Below are positions 26,584-35,228 of a DNA stretch of 64,000 nucleotides, in pieces (position 1 is the first letter of the stretch; every line of letters begins with the position of its first letter). Under the pieces are notes generated by a model. It did no database searches and was not told where the DNA came from. It saw only the letters and a program-made list of their open reading frames with translations. The DNA is taken from assembly GCF_014645895.1 (NCBI RefSeq), contig NZ_BMMP01000015.1, forward strand, positions 62,001 to 126,000, read 5' to 3'. Origin of the DNA: Streptomyces daqingensis (GTDB taxonomy: Bacteria; Actinomycetota; Actinomycetes; Streptomycetales; Streptomycetaceae). The position numbers and the translations under genes were made by a program.

Positions 26584-27174
26584 TCATACGCGACTTGAGA
26601 GCGAGTCCTCTCCCTGCGAGCTCCCCTGGCGGCCGCATATCCGCTGCGCCGCCAGGAAGAATCCCGCCACGAGCAGCGACACCGCGGGGCCGATGAAGAA
26701 GGGTGCCGAACCGTCCGTCACCAGGCGGCCCCCCGCGTAACCCAGTCCCACGGTGTACGAGACGAAGATCGCTTCCGCGACGACCGCCCCCAGCAGGAAG
26801 CTGCGGACGGGGAAGCCGACCAGACCGGCCGTCAGCGCTCCCAGGCCACGCCCGGCCGGAACGAACCGCACGGCGATCACCGACGGCACGCCGTACCGCC
26901 GCAGCAGCCCGGACAGCCGCTCCATCGCCGTCAGGCGTCGCGTGTCACGCGAGAGCCACGCCATCGCGGGGCGCTGCGCCTTGCGCCCCAGCGAGAAGAC
27001 CGCGAGATCTCCGACCGTCGCAGCCACCAGGGGAACGCATAACAGCAGCGGAAGGCTGAGCCCGCCGCTGGAGCCGGCCATGGCACCGGCACCTGCCAGC
27101 AGAGCGGAGTTCGGCACCATCGGCGGCACCGTGACGAGCACGAGAACCGCGTATATCCAGTACCCACCGTCCAT
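26584..27174 (-). CDS. DedA/VTT-domain membrane protein
   Basis: A 196-residue DedA-family protein, a group linked to lipid flipping and membrane homeostasis. The VTT core is visible: GDLAVFSLGRKA, then VRFVPAGRGLGALTAGLVGFPVRSF, with the conserved Arg-Pro-Gly pattern, and surrounding hydrophobic helices at about 5-30, 40-60, 130-160 and 165-182. It is somewhat short for the family. It lies 66 bases after the binding-protein gene on the same strand and may be its transcript partner, but nothing else links their functions. Confidence 0.82.
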   Translation of the reverse strand: MDGGYWIYAVLVLVTVPPMVPNSALLAGAGAMAGSSGGLSLPLLLCVPLVAATVGDLAVFSLGRKAQRPAMAWLSRDTRRLTAMERLSGLLRRYGVPSVIAVRFVPAGRGLGALTAGLVGFPVRSFLLGAVVAEAIFVSYTVGLGYAGGRLVTDGSAPFFIGPAVSLLVAGFFLAAQRICGRQGSSQGEDSLSSRV

Positions 27175-27240
27175 GCCGCCTGTCCCTCCGACCCGGCCCC
27201 ACCAGTCAGCTTCATACCCAGGCTGGCGGGCGGGGCCGCC

Positions 27241-28188
27241 TCACTTCGCTCCGCAGGAGGTCGCCCTGTAGTTCTCGAACTCGGGGTCGGACGGCTTGTA
27301 CCTCTGCTCGAAGTCCCCCTCGTCGAGGTCCGGGAAGTGCTGCTGGAACGTCATCCGCCAGCGCGTGTCGAGGAACTTCTTCAGGGAGCGGTTCAGTCTG
27401 CGGCAGTCGGCGCCGTGCTTCTCGCGGATCCCGATCCCGTAGTACTGCTGCTTGTCGATCTTGATGTCCTCGACGACCTTCACGTGGTCCTCGTACGGCT
27501 TCTGGTGCGCGAAGCCCTCCAGCACGAGCCGGTCCGTCCAGACGGCGTCGAAGTTGCCGTCGGCCAGCTCCTTGACGCACGTCTTGTAGTCCTTGCGGAA
27601 ACCGGGCTTCACGTTCTGGCCGAGCGTCTCCCTGATGGACTTCTGCGCCTGCTCCCCCTCGACGCTGCCGGGGTCGGACGTCGAACCGGAGGCGCTGCAC
27701 ACGCGCTTGCCGTCGACGTCCTTCAGCTTCTTGATCTCCGAGTCGCCCTTCTGGACGAGGATGCCCTGATAGGTCTTCATGTACGGGGCCGTGAAGTCGA
27801 TCTTCTCGTCCCGGGCGTCGGTGATGGTGTACGTGGCGATGACCAGGTCGGCGCCCTGGTCCAGCAGGATGTCCTCGCGCCGCAGGGAGGGGATGTCGTG
27901 GGTGTACTTCTTGAACCCGACGTCGTCGGCGAGCGCGTTCAGCAGGTCCGTCTCGAAGCCCGCGTACTCGTACTCCTCGCCGCTGCGCGTGTTGAACCCC
28001 GGCTGCCCTTTCTTCACGGCGACCGTCACCGAGGGCTTGTCGAAGATCGAGGAAGCCGACTGGGAAGGCGTCCCGCCGGGGCCCCCGGAGGCTCCGCCGG
28101 GCCCGCCTCCGTCACAGGAGGCCGCGACCGTGGCCAGCGCCGCGAGGCATAAGAGCGCGGCGGGCAGACGTCGGGAGGCAGCGGACAT
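27241..28188 (-). CDS. Glutamate/polar amino-acid ABC transporter substrate-binding lipoprotein
   Basis: A 315-residue periplasmic-type binding protein of family 3. The signal ends in a lipobox, TVAASC, with Cys near residue 25, then a Gly/Pro-rich tether. Domain motifs fit amino-acid binders: EYAGFETDLLNALADDVGF, LVIATYTITDARDEKIDFTAPY, VCSASGSTS and DAVWTDRLVLEGF. No permease or ATPase gene is next to it; instead it follows a membrane protein gene whose stop is 17 bases upstream. It may be an orphan binding protein or a sensing partner. ATG 28188 is chosen for GAAGGAG 9 bases upstream. Confidence 0.85.
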   Translation of the reverse strand: MSAASRRLPAALLCLAALATVAASCDGGGPGGASGGPGGTPSQSASSIFDKPSVTVAVKKGQPGFNTRSGEEYEYAGFETDLLNALADDVGFKKYTHDIPSLRREDILLDQGADLVIATYTITDARDEKIDFTAPYMKTYQGILVQKGDSEIKKLKDVDGKRVCSASGSTSDPGSVEGEQAQKSIRETLGQNVKPGFRKDYKTCVKELADGNFDAVWTDRLVLEGFAHQKPYEDHVKVVEDIKIDKQQYYGIGIREKHGADCRRLNRSLKKFLDTRWRMTFQQHFPDLDEGDFEQRYKPSDPEFENYRATSCGAK

Positions 28189-28205
28189 CGGGAAGCTCCT
28201 TCTGG

Positions 28206-28991
28206 TCACTTGTAACGGGCCTGCTTGCCGGTGAGCGTCAACTGGCAGCCGTCGTCGGCGAGAAGGGTGACGTCGACGTCGACGCCCGGCCCGGCCGCGT
28301 CCAGCGGCAGCACCGCCGTCACCTCGCCCGCGAGCCGGACGGTGACCGGCCGCGCGAGGTCCTCCCCGCCGAACTCCAGCCGGCTGCCGGGGAGGCACGA
28401 GGTGGCGCCCGCCGTCTCGTCGCGGGCCGCCAGGGTGACGCTCAGTTCGTCGTGCCCGCGCGGCTTCGCGTCCACCGTCAGCTGCGCCGTGCCGCCGGGC
28501 CGGAGCCCCTGACCGCCTTTCAGCTCAGTGCTGCGGGTGACGTCCTCGGGAAGCGCCGCGAGGGTGAACCACACGAGGCCGGCCACCAGTACCGCCGTCG
28601 TCAGGGCCTTGAGAAACTCCAGCCTGTGCTGCGTCGTGTCGTGCCGCTCGTCCCTCTTTGCGGCGACCTCGACCGTCGGCACGAGCAGGAAGACGGCGCC
28701 CAGCGCGGTCACGGCCGCCGCGAAGTCGTGCTCGACGCGCTGGGCCCACACGGCCACGCAGAACGCGATCGTCAGCAGCGCCGCGTAGACGGCGAAGAGG
28801 ATGCGCAGGTAGCGCTTGTTCCCGTCGGGCTCCTGCCGCGGTCCCTGCCCGGGCTCCCGCCGCGGTGCCTCACCGGAACCGTCCGGCCCTCCCCCGGCGG
28901 AACGAGGCTGCTCCCCGGTGGCCCGAGGCTCCTCTCCCGGAGTCCGCGGCCTCCCCTCGCCGCCCGCGGGCGACGTGGCTCGCGCATCCAT
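28206..28991 (-). CDS. Membrane protein of unknown function
   Basis: A 261-residue protein with a long Gly/Pro/Glu-rich cytoplasmic lead (about 1-58), two helices (RILFAVYAALLTIAFCVAVW; AAVTALGAVFLLVPTVEV), a charged loop (KRDERHDTTQHRLEFLK), a third helix (TTAVLVAGLVWFTLAAL) and an extracellular C-terminal domain of about 100 residues with two cysteines. No family is recognised. It lies 17 bases upstream of the binding-protein gene on the same strand, so the two are probably cotranscribed and could form a sensing pair. The start at 28991 follows GGGGGTG. Confidence 0.65.
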   Translation of the reverse strand: MDARATSPAGGEGRPRTPGEEPRATGEQPRSAGGGPDGSGEAPRREPGQGPRQEPDGNKRYLRILFAVYAALLTIAFCVAVWAQRVEHDFAAAVTALGAVFLLVPTVEVAAKRDERHDTTQHRLEFLKALTTAVLVAGLVWFTLAALPEDVTRSTELKGGQGLRPGGTAQLTVDAKPRGHDELSVTLAARDETAGATSCLPGSRLEFGGEDLARPVTVRLAGEVTAVLPLDAAGPGVDVDVTLLADDGCQLTLTGKQARYK

Positions 28992-29136
28992 ACGGCACCC
29001 CCCGGCGCGAAATGTGCGTGACAGACAAGAATGCCATGCGCGGAGCGGCCAGGAGCAGGCGGCTTCCGCGCGTGCCCGCGTACCGCGTACCCGGGCCGGC
29101 CCGCGGGCGGTCCCGCCGACCCGCCGGCACAGACAG

Positions 29137-29173
29137 AGCGGGCCGGACCCGCGTGACGCGCGTCCGGCCCGCT
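29137..29173 (-). terminator. Hairpin terminator of the snapalysin-like gene
   Basis: A perfect 12-base-pair stem (AGCGGGCCGGAC at 29137-29148 and its complement at 29162-29173) begins 15 bases after the stop codon. Confidence 0.75.
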
Positions 29174-29187
29174 CCGTGATCGGACGG

Positions 29188-29739
29188 TCAGCACATGGTC
29201 GGTCGCATGACCTCGTATGCGCTCGCCCAGTTCGCACAACCCGGGTCGGAGTGCCCGTACCAGTTGTGGCCGAACTCGTGGGCCGCGAGCAGACCGAAGT
29301 CGCTCACGATGGTGGACAGCATGATCCGCTGCCCCTGTCCCCAGTTGCATCCGACGACGTTGCCGGCGCCGCCGCAGCCCTCGATGTAGCCGCCGGTGCA
29401 CTCGACGGGCGTACCGCTGCCGGAGGTCTCGGTGCCGCTGCCCCAGAAGTTGGCGCCCTGGCGTATCGCGCCCTCGTAGCCCGCGCAGGAGGCGGTGATG
29501 TGGTAGCTCCAGGCCGGGACCCGGGCGTCGCGCTCCTTGACGTCCGGCGCCGGAGCGTCGGTGAGGTCGCCGGTCTTGAAGCCCTCCGACGGCGTCGGGT
29601 CGGCCGCGAGCTGCAGGGCCTGGGCTGCCGGGCGGGCCGTGTCTGCCGCCTCGGCGGCGCTGGCCGACACGGGGAAGGCGAAGACCAGGGCGAAGACGAC
29701 GGCGGCGGCACCGGCCAGTCTTCGGAAGATCGTGGTCAT
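29188..29739 (-). CDS. Secreted metalloprotease, snapalysin-like (M7 signature)
   Basis: A 183-residue secreted zinc protease. The signal peptide ends near SASAAEA. The metal site HEFGHNWYGHSD (near residue 151) fits the HExxHxxGxxD signature of snapalysin and its relatives. Paired cysteines (ITASCAGY, ECTGGYIEGCGG, VVGCNWG, PGCANW, PTMC) suggest a disulfide-stabilised small fold. The mature part is shorter than many metalloproteases, as in the Streptomyces small neutral proteases. The ATG at 29739 follows GAGGAG. The classic snapalysin LysR activator gene is not adjacent. Confidence 0.8.
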   Translation of the reverse strand: MTTIFRRLAGAAAVVFALVFAFPVSASAAEAADTARPAAQALQLAADPTPSEGFKTGDLTDAPAPDVKERDARVPAWSYHITASCAGYEGAIRQGANFWGSGTETSGSGTPVECTGGYIEGCGGAGNVVGCNWGQGQRIMLSTIVSDFGLLAAHEFGHNWYGHSDPGCANWASAYEVMRPTMC

Positions 29740-30098
29740 GACAAGTATCTCCTCTGTGGGGGGCGACGCGTGCCCTTCCGGGGACACCCGCGGGGAACAC
29801 CGTCGCGATACCTCGGGCTCGAACCGCAAGCCCTTACGACCGAACGCGAGGACGGTACTCGCGGATTCGTCGCACGTCCATAAGGGTCGGCTGATTTACG
29901 GACACTCAAGGAACCCCCGTCAGGCCGGACATGACCGGTGAGCTGCCGACGAGCCCGCGCCGAGGCGCGATTCGGCAGCCACCCTCACCCGGAACGGCAC
30001 AACTGCGCCCCGGGAGAACGACGTTGAACGGCGCGCGCGAACCCGCGGGAGACCCGGCGTGGACGCGGACCGCTCCCGCCGCCTGCTTGCCGGCCCCG
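29740..30098. other. Intergenic region upstream of the snapalysin-like gene
   Basis: No gene is seen. It carries the ribosome binding site and presumably the minus-strand promoter of the snapalysin-like gene, and the 3' flank of the small acidic protein gene. No clear hairpin or promoter pair stands out. Confidence 0.45.
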
Positions 30099-30356
30099 CT
30101 ACCCGGTCCGGGGCCCGGCTCCGGAACCCGCCCCGGGCTGCTCGATACGGGCCTGCTCCAGCAGGTCGTCGTAGAGACCGTCCTCCTCCAGCTCGGGACC
30201 GTCGCTGAGCATCACCGACCAGGGGATCGGACAGGGCGGCGGGTGGCCGGGATCCGGGCAGAGCATCCGGACGATGCGCTCCTTGACCTCTTCGGCCTGC
30301 TCCCGGGTCGCGTAGATTCCCAGCCGCACCTCGAAGACACCCTGCTCCTCGGACAT
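30099..30356 (-). CDS. Small acidic protein of unknown function
   Basis: An 85-residue protein beginning MSEEQGVFEVRLGIYATREQ. It has a beta-alpha start (VFEVRLGIYATREQAEEVKERIVRML) that resembles a ferredoxin-like half, then a Pro/Cys stretch (CPDPGHPPPCPIPWSVML) and an acidic tail. The start is supported by GGAGGGG just upstream; the longer frame before it reads like noncoding DNA. No signal peptide or membrane helix. Function unknown. Confidence 0.6.
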   Translation of the reverse strand: MSEEQGVFEVRLGIYATREQAEEVKERIVRMLCPDPGHPPPCPIPWSVMLSDGPELEEDGLYDDLLEQARIEQPGAGSGAGPRTG

Positions 30357-30833
30357 GTCCCCTCCGCCCTCTCCTGGTCTCGTGAACGGGAGAGTAAGCG
30401 CCGGCGCCGCCCGGTCCCACTCGATTTCGGCACCGGCGGGCCACCACGGGACGGCGGCGCCCCGCGGGTTGACGAAGGCCCCCGGCGGCACCCGGCACCC
30501 GGAAGCGGCGTCAACGCACTGTCGAAGAACCACCCGGAAGCAGTGCTTTCCAGCCGAGATGTGACGCCCCGCGACGACCCGGAGAGGCGTCCTCGAAGCA
30601 CCGGCCGCAGCTCAGAAGGTCGTTTCCCGTTGAACGACCCGCATTTCCTCCACATGAGGGACATGTCCCTGATGACCCTCACACCCCCTCCGAACTGCCC
30701 CGATCGCCGGCCTGCCGGGGGCCCGCACACCCCCGGCGACCGGAAAGTGATCGCCCGGTGTGCATCCGCGCACAACTTGCGCAAGAGTCCACGCCGTCCG
30801 ATATTCGTCACATCGATCCAAGGAGTGTTCGAA
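30357..30833. other. Intergenic region upstream of the SSI gene
   Basis: No gene is seen. The right end holds a 10-base palindrome CTTGCGCAAG (30776-30785) overlapping the candidate SSI promoter. Confidence 0.45.
30777..30805 (+). promoter_or_regulatory. Candidate promoter of the SSI gene
   Basis: TTGCGC (30777-30782), 17 bases, then GATATT (30800-30805), 28 bases before the ATG. The -35 sits inside a 10-base palindrome that could be a regulator site. The match is fair only. Confidence 0.3.
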
Positions 30834-31274
30834 ATGCGGTTCACCGTCAAAGCTCTGGCAGCCTCCGCCGCCCTCGCCGCCGGCTGCCTGGCGAGCGCCG
30901 GGAGCGGTGTCGCGCACGCCGACTCCGCCGGAGCGAAGAGCCTCTACTCCCCCTCCGCTCTCGTGCTGACGGTGGGCAAGGGCACGGACGCGGCGAGCGC
31001 GGGGGTCCAGCGCGCCGTCGTACTGAACTGCGCTCCCTCGGCGAGCGGCACCCACCCCGCCGGCGCGGCGGCGTGTGACGAAGTGCGTTCCGTGGACGGA
31101 GAGTTGCGGAAGCTCGTCGGAAGTGACGCCTCAGGGCCGGTGTGCACCAGGATCTGGGACCCGGTCGTCGTCACCGCTGACGGCGTGTGGGAGGGCAAGC
31201 GGGTCTCCTGGGAGCACTCCTTCTCCAACTCCTGCATGCTGAACAAGTCCGGCCGGAGCCTCTTCGCCTTCTGA
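30834..31274 (+). CDS. Subtilisin inhibitor (SSI family) with Arg at P1
   Basis: A 146-residue secreted proteinase inhibitor of the Streptomyces subtilisin inhibitor family. The signal peptide ends near AHADS. The mature part shows SLYSPSALVLTVGKG, ASGTHPAGAAACDEV, VVVTADGVWEGKRVSWE and the C-terminal SLFAF, all family hallmarks, with four cysteines for two disulfides. By alignment with classical SSI (reactive bond Met73-Val74 in CPMVY), the site here is C-T-R-I-W, so P1 is Arg and P1' is Ile. Family knowledge then predicts inhibition of trypsin-like rather than mainly subtilisin-like proteases. AAGGAG (30819-30824) sets the start. Confidence 0.95.
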   Translation: MRFTVKALAASAALAAGCLASAGSGVAHADSAGAKSLYSPSALVLTVGKGTDAASAGVQRAVVLNCAPSASGTHPAGAAACDEVRSVDGELRKLVGSDASGPVCTRIWDPVVVTADGVWEGKRVSWEHSFSNSCMLNKSGRSLFAF

Positions 31275-31416
31275 CGGGCGCCCCGAGGGCAGCCGCCGGG
31301 AGCGACGGACACAGTGCACTCCTGGCAGGCGCCGCCGGCAAAGCGCGACAGGACGGTCGTCGCAAGACGGCCGTGACAAGAAGTTCGCCGCAAGAGGCGG
31401 GCTTCACAAGCAGGAC

Positions 31417-31464
31417 GGGCCCCTGCGCGTCACCGGCAACCTCTCCGGTGACGCGCAGGGGCCC
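31417..31464. terminator. Strong 20-bp hairpin between convergent SSI and acid phosphatase genes
   Basis: A perfect 20-base-pair stem (31417-31436 with 31445-31464) and an 8-base loop. It lies 28 bases beyond the stop of the acid phosphatase gene and about 140 bases beyond the SSI stop, and can act in both directions. Confidence 0.82.
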
Positions 31465-31492
31465 GGGCGGGCGTGTGGCGAGACGCCTGACG

Positions 31493-32158
31493 TCAGCTCA
31501 ACTTGCCGTCGTAGTCCGGCAGTTTGAAGGTCTTCTCGGCGTGGCCGCCCGCCATGTCGGTGGGGGTGTTGCCGATGTTGGCGATGATCGTGAAGCCCTT
31601 GGCCTCGATCTCCGCGCGCTTCGCGGTCTTGTACTTGCTGACCTCGTCGAAGATGTCGGGCAGATCCCGCACGTACAGGCCGGCGATGGGGAACCCGGCC
31701 TCCTTCAGGTTGTGTTCGGTGAGCGAGTAGATGATGCCGGGGCGCGCGGTCACGAAGTACACGGCCACACCGCGGGAGTCGGCGTAGCGGGCGAGTGCGA
31801 GGGTCTGCTCGACGGGCGGCGTCGGGTACTCCCAGATGGGGTGGAAGTGCGTCTCCAGCGACGTGTTGTCGATGTCGAGCACGACGGCCATCTTCTCGCC
31901 GGAGCCCTTGTCGATGCGGTCCTCGAGGTACGGGCGCGCTTCGTCGGTGACGGCGGAGACGTCGCGCTTCCAGGTCTCGTAGTCCACGTCCGCGGCGGCG
32001 GCTGCGGTGCGGGGCGCCGTCTGCACGGCGGGCTTCGCGGACCCGTCCGGGCCTGTGGCGCTTGCGGGCGCCGCACCGGCCGTCAGGGCCGTCACGACGG
32101 TCGCGGTCACCCCGGCGAGGGCGACCGCGACGCGCGTTCTCCGATTGCGTCCATGCAT
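31493..32158 (-). CDS. Secreted HAD-superfamily acid phosphatase
   Basis: A 221-residue exported phosphatase of the HAD superfamily, class B-like acid phosphatase group. The signal peptide covers about residues 1-35 (VAVALAGVTATVVTALTAG, cut near ASA). HAD motif I is VVLDIDNTSLE with both catalytic aspartates, motif II VYFVTARP, and motif IV region IIANIGNTPTDMAGGHA. An outer-surface role in releasing phosphate from organic esters is inferred. ATG 32158 has AGGAG 8 bases before it; a longer frame upstream is not needed. It stands alone on the minus strand, facing the SSI gene. Confidence 0.85.
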   Translation of the reverse strand: MHGRNRRTRVAVALAGVTATVVTALTAGAAPASATGPDGSAKPAVQTAPRTAAAAADVDYETWKRDVSAVTDEARPYLEDRIDKGSGEKMAVVLDIDNTSLETHFHPIWEYPTPPVEQTLALARYADSRGVAVYFVTARPGIIYSLTEHNLKEAGFPIAGLYVRDLPDIFDEVSKYKTAKRAEIEAKGFTIIANIGNTPTDMAGGHAEKTFKLPDYDGKLS

Positions 32159-32449
32159 GGGGGCACTCCTGAGTCGCAGGACCGGCTGGGAAGGCCCAAC
32201 TCCGGGTCGGCGAAGGGCCCTTCGCATGCTCGCGTCTCATCATGACCGGAAGAGCGACTCTCGGCTACTGGTCGGTAGCGGCGATCTCTCCCCCACCGCC
32301 GCGTTTATCCGGAGATGTACGGAGGCAGGCTCCGGCCACGCCGCAGGGCGGAGGTCACCTCTCACAGGACTGGCCCGGCACGGTTTCGCCAGCCAGCATG
32401 GGGGATGGATCACCTTCGACGGAGAAGAGGGACAGGTGGAGGGATCGGG

Positions 32450-35188
32450 ATGGCCGGGCCGCTGAGACGTCTCCGGTCCCTGTCCCCGCCGGCACGCGAC
32501 GACGCGGCCGGCCCCCGCTCGCCGGGCCGCTGGTCGCCCCTGAGTGAGGGGAGCGTCGCCCGGCAGGTGTTCGTCCTGCAGGTGGCGGTGATCCTGCTGC
32601 TCGTCCTGGCCGCGGTCGGCGCGCTGGTGCTGCAGGCCCGCACGCACGGCACGGTGGCCGCCCGCGAGAGGTCTCTCGCCGTGGCCGAGGGCTTCGCCGA
32701 CTCCCCGGGGATCGTCTCCGCCCTCCGCTCATCCGATCCGACCGCCCTGCTCCAGCCGCGTGCCGAGGCGGCGCGGAAGGGTTCGGGAGTCGACTTCGTC
32801 GTCGTGACGGACACCGACGGCATCCGCTTCACCCACCCGATCAGGAACAGGATCGGCAAGAAGTTCGTGGGCGACATCGGGCCGTCGCTCCGGGGGAAGG
32901 TCCACTCGGAGACCGTCGAGGGGACCATCGGGCGGATCGTCCAGGTGGTCGTCCCCGTGACCGACGCGGACGGCTCCGTCGTCGGGCTCGTCTCGGCGGG
33001 GATCAAGGTGGAGAAGGTCAGCGGCATCGTCGACCGGCAGCTTCCGCTGGTGCTCGGAGTGGCCGCCGCGGCTCTGCTGCTCGCCACGGGAGGGACGGCG
33101 CTGGTGAGCCGGCGGCTGCGCAGGCAGACGCACGGCCTCGGCCCCCTCGAGATGACCCGCATGTACGAACACCACGACGCGGTCCTCCACGCGGTCCACG
33201 AGGGCGTGGTCATCATCGACGGCGACGGGCGGCTGCTCCTCGCCAACGACGAGGCTGTCCGGCTGCTCGGCCTGCCGCCCGGCGCGCAGGGCCGCCCCGT
33301 CGGCGAGCTCGGCCTGGAGCCGCGGACGAGCGAGCTGCTGGCCTCCGGGCGGATGGCCACCGACGAGGTGCTGCCCGCCGGGGACAGGCTGCTGTCGGTG
33401 AACAGCCGCCCCACGGACCGCGGCGGAGGGCCGCCCGGCTGGGTCGCCACGTTCCGCGACTCCACCGAGCTGCGCCTCCTCTCGCGCCGCGTCGACATGG
33501 TGCGCAAGCGGCTGCGGCTGCTGTACGAGGCCAGCGGCGGCATCGGCACCACCCTCGACGTGGTCCGCACAGCCGAGGAGGTCGCACAGGTCGCCGTCCC
33601 GGGCTTCGCCGACTACGTCACCGTCGACCTGGACGAGCTGGTCCTCCGGGGGGACGAGCCGCATTCGCGCGGCGGCGAAGGGGAGGCCGGCAGCAGCGGC
33701 ATGCGGATGCGCCGTACCGCCTTCGGCGGGATCCGCACCGATCCGCCGCTCTTCCCCGTGGACTCGGTCATCACCTTCGTCCCGACCTCGCCACAGGCCC
33801 GCAGCTTCGGCAGCGGCCGGGCCGTGCTGGAACCGCGGCTGGCGGACTCCCCCGGATGGCAGGCGGTCGCCCCCGCGCGTGCCGCGCAGGTCGTCGACTA
33901 CGGCATCCACTCGCTGATCGCGGCACCGCTGAGCGCGCGGGGCGTCCTGCTGGGCGTCGTCACGTTCTGGCGGTCGGAGAAGCCCGAGCCCTTCGACGAG
34001 GACGACCGCTCCCTCGCCGCCGAACTGGCCGCCCGCGCCGCGGTGTCCATCGACAACGCGCGCCGCTACACGCGGGAGCACGGCATGGCCGTCGCCCTGC
34101 AGCGGAGCCTGCTGCCGCGGGCGCTTCCCGAGCAGACCGCCGTCGAGGTCGCCTCCCGCTACCTCCCGGCGCAGGCCGGCGTCGGCGGCGACTGGTTCGA
34201 CGTCATCCCGCTGCCCGGTGCCCGCGTCGCTCTCGTCATGGGCGACGTCGTCGGGCACGGCCTGCACGCCGCCGCCACCATGGGGCGGCTGCGCACCGCC
34301 GTACACAACTTCTCCGCCCTCGACCTGCCGCCCGAGGAACTGCTCGTCCACCTGGACGAGTTGGTCGTCCGCATCGACCAGGACTCGGTGACCGCGGGCG
34401 ACGACCAGACCGTCACCGGCGCCACCTGCCTCTACGTGATCTACGACCCCGTCTCGCGCAACTGCGTCCTGGGAAGCGCGGGCCACCCGCCGCCGGCGCT
34501 GGTCCGGCCCGACGGCACGGTGGAGTTCCCCGACGTGCCTCCCGGGCTGCCCCTCGGCATCGGCGGCCGCCCGTACGAGTCGACGGAGCTGCGGCTGCCG
34601 GAGGGCAGCAGGCTCGTCCTCTTCACCGACGGCCTGGTGGAACGCCGCGGGCAGGACATCGACACCGGGCTGCGGCAGCTCGGCGACGCCCTGGCCCAGG
34701 CGCGGGAGTCGGCGGAGGAGACGTGCGACGCGGTCCTCGGCGCCCTGCGTCCCGAGCGCCAGAGCGACGACATCGCCCTGCTCGTCGCCCGTACGCGGGT
34801 GCTGGAGCCCGGGCGCGTCGCCGAGTGGGACGTGCCGTCCGACCCCGCGGCGGTGGCGGGCGTGCGCGGGCAGGTCACCGCCCAGCTCGCCGAATGGGGG
34901 CTGGACGACGTCGCGTTCGTCACGGAGCTGATCCTCAGCGAACTGATCACCAACGCCATCCGCTACGCGACCGGCCCCATCCGCGTCCGCCTGCTGCGCG
35001 ACCGCAGCCTGATCTGCGAGGTCTCCGACACCAGCAGCACCTCGCCGCATCTGCGCTACGCGGCGACGACGGACGAGGGCGGACGCGGCCTCTTCCTCGT
35101 CGCGCAGTTCGCGGAGCGCTGGGGCACCCGCTACACGAGGGACGGCAAGGTGATCTGGTCCGAGCAGGCGCTGCCGCCGGAGGAGTGA
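32450..35188 (+). CDS. Membrane sensor: extracytoplasmic sensor-PAS-GAF-SpoIIE phosphatase-RsbW-like kinase
   Basis: A 912-residue signalling protein joining the parts of a partner-switching pathway. A first helix (FVLQVAVILLLVLAAVGALVL, about 38-60), a single-cache-like extracytoplasmic domain (FVVVTDTDGIRFTHPIRNRIGK), a second helix (near 200), PAS (HAVHEGVVIIDGDGRLL), GAF (about 365-540), SpoIIE-type PP2C phosphatase (GVGGDWFDVIPLPG, MGDVVGHGLHAA, SDDIALLV) and a C-terminal HATPase_c domain (LILSELITNAIRY, EGGRGLFLV). The sensor signal is unknown. The phosphatase and kinase on one chain could set the phosphorylation of an anti-sigma antagonist. ATG 32450 follows GGAGGG; no antagonist gene is adjacent. 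Confidence 0.88.
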   Translation: MAGPLRRLRSLSPPARDDAAGPRSPGRWSPLSEGSVARQVFVLQVAVILLLVLAAVGALVLQARTHGTVAARERSLAVAEGFADSPGIVSALRSSDPTALLQPRAEAARKGSGVDFVVVTDTDGIRFTHPIRNRIGKKFVGDIGPSLRGKVHSETVEGTIGRIVQVVVPVTDADGSVVGLVSAGIKVEKVSGIVDRQLPLVLGVAAAALLLATGGTALVSRRLRRQTHGLGPLEMTRMYEHHDAVLHAVHEGVVIIDGDGRLLLANDEAVRLLGLPPGAQGRPVGELGLEPRTSELLASGRMATDEVLPAGDRLLSVNSRPTDRGGGPPGWVATFRDSTELRLLSRRVDMVRKRLRLLYEASGGIGTTLDVVRTAEEVAQVAVPGFADYVTVDLDELVLRGDEPHSRGGEGEAGSSGMRMRRTAFGGIRTDPPLFPVDSVITFVPTSPQARSFGSGRAVLEPRLADSPGWQAVAPARAAQVVDYGIHSLIAAPLSARGVLLGVVTFWRSEKPEPFDEDDRSLAAELAARAAVSIDNARRYTREHGMAVALQRSLLPRALPEQTAVEVASRYLPAQAGVGGDWFDVIPLPGARVALVMGDVVGHGLHAAATMGRLRTAVHNFSALDLPPEELLVHLDELVVRIDQDSVTAGDDQTVTGATCLYVIYDPVSRNCVLGSAGHPPPALVRPDGTVEFPDVPPGLPLGIGGRPYESTELRLPEGSRLVLFTDGLVERRGQDIDTGLRQLGDALAQARESAEETCDAVLGALRPERQSDDIALLVARTRVLEPGRVAEWDVPSDPAAVAGVRGQVTAQLAEWGLDDVAFVTELILSELITNAIRYATGPIRVRLLRDRSLICEVSDTSSTSPHLRYAATTDEGGRGLFLVAQFAERWGTRYTRDGKVIWSEQALPPEE

Positions 35189-35228
35189 GCCCGGTGGCGC
35201 CGTCGCCCGAAAGCCCTGCCCAGGGGCG

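Noticed and set aside
32729..35050. 773-codon minus-strand frame opposite the sensor phosphatase/kinase gene
   Set aside because: Antisense shadow; the plus strand holds the PAS, GAF, phosphatase and ATPase motifs.
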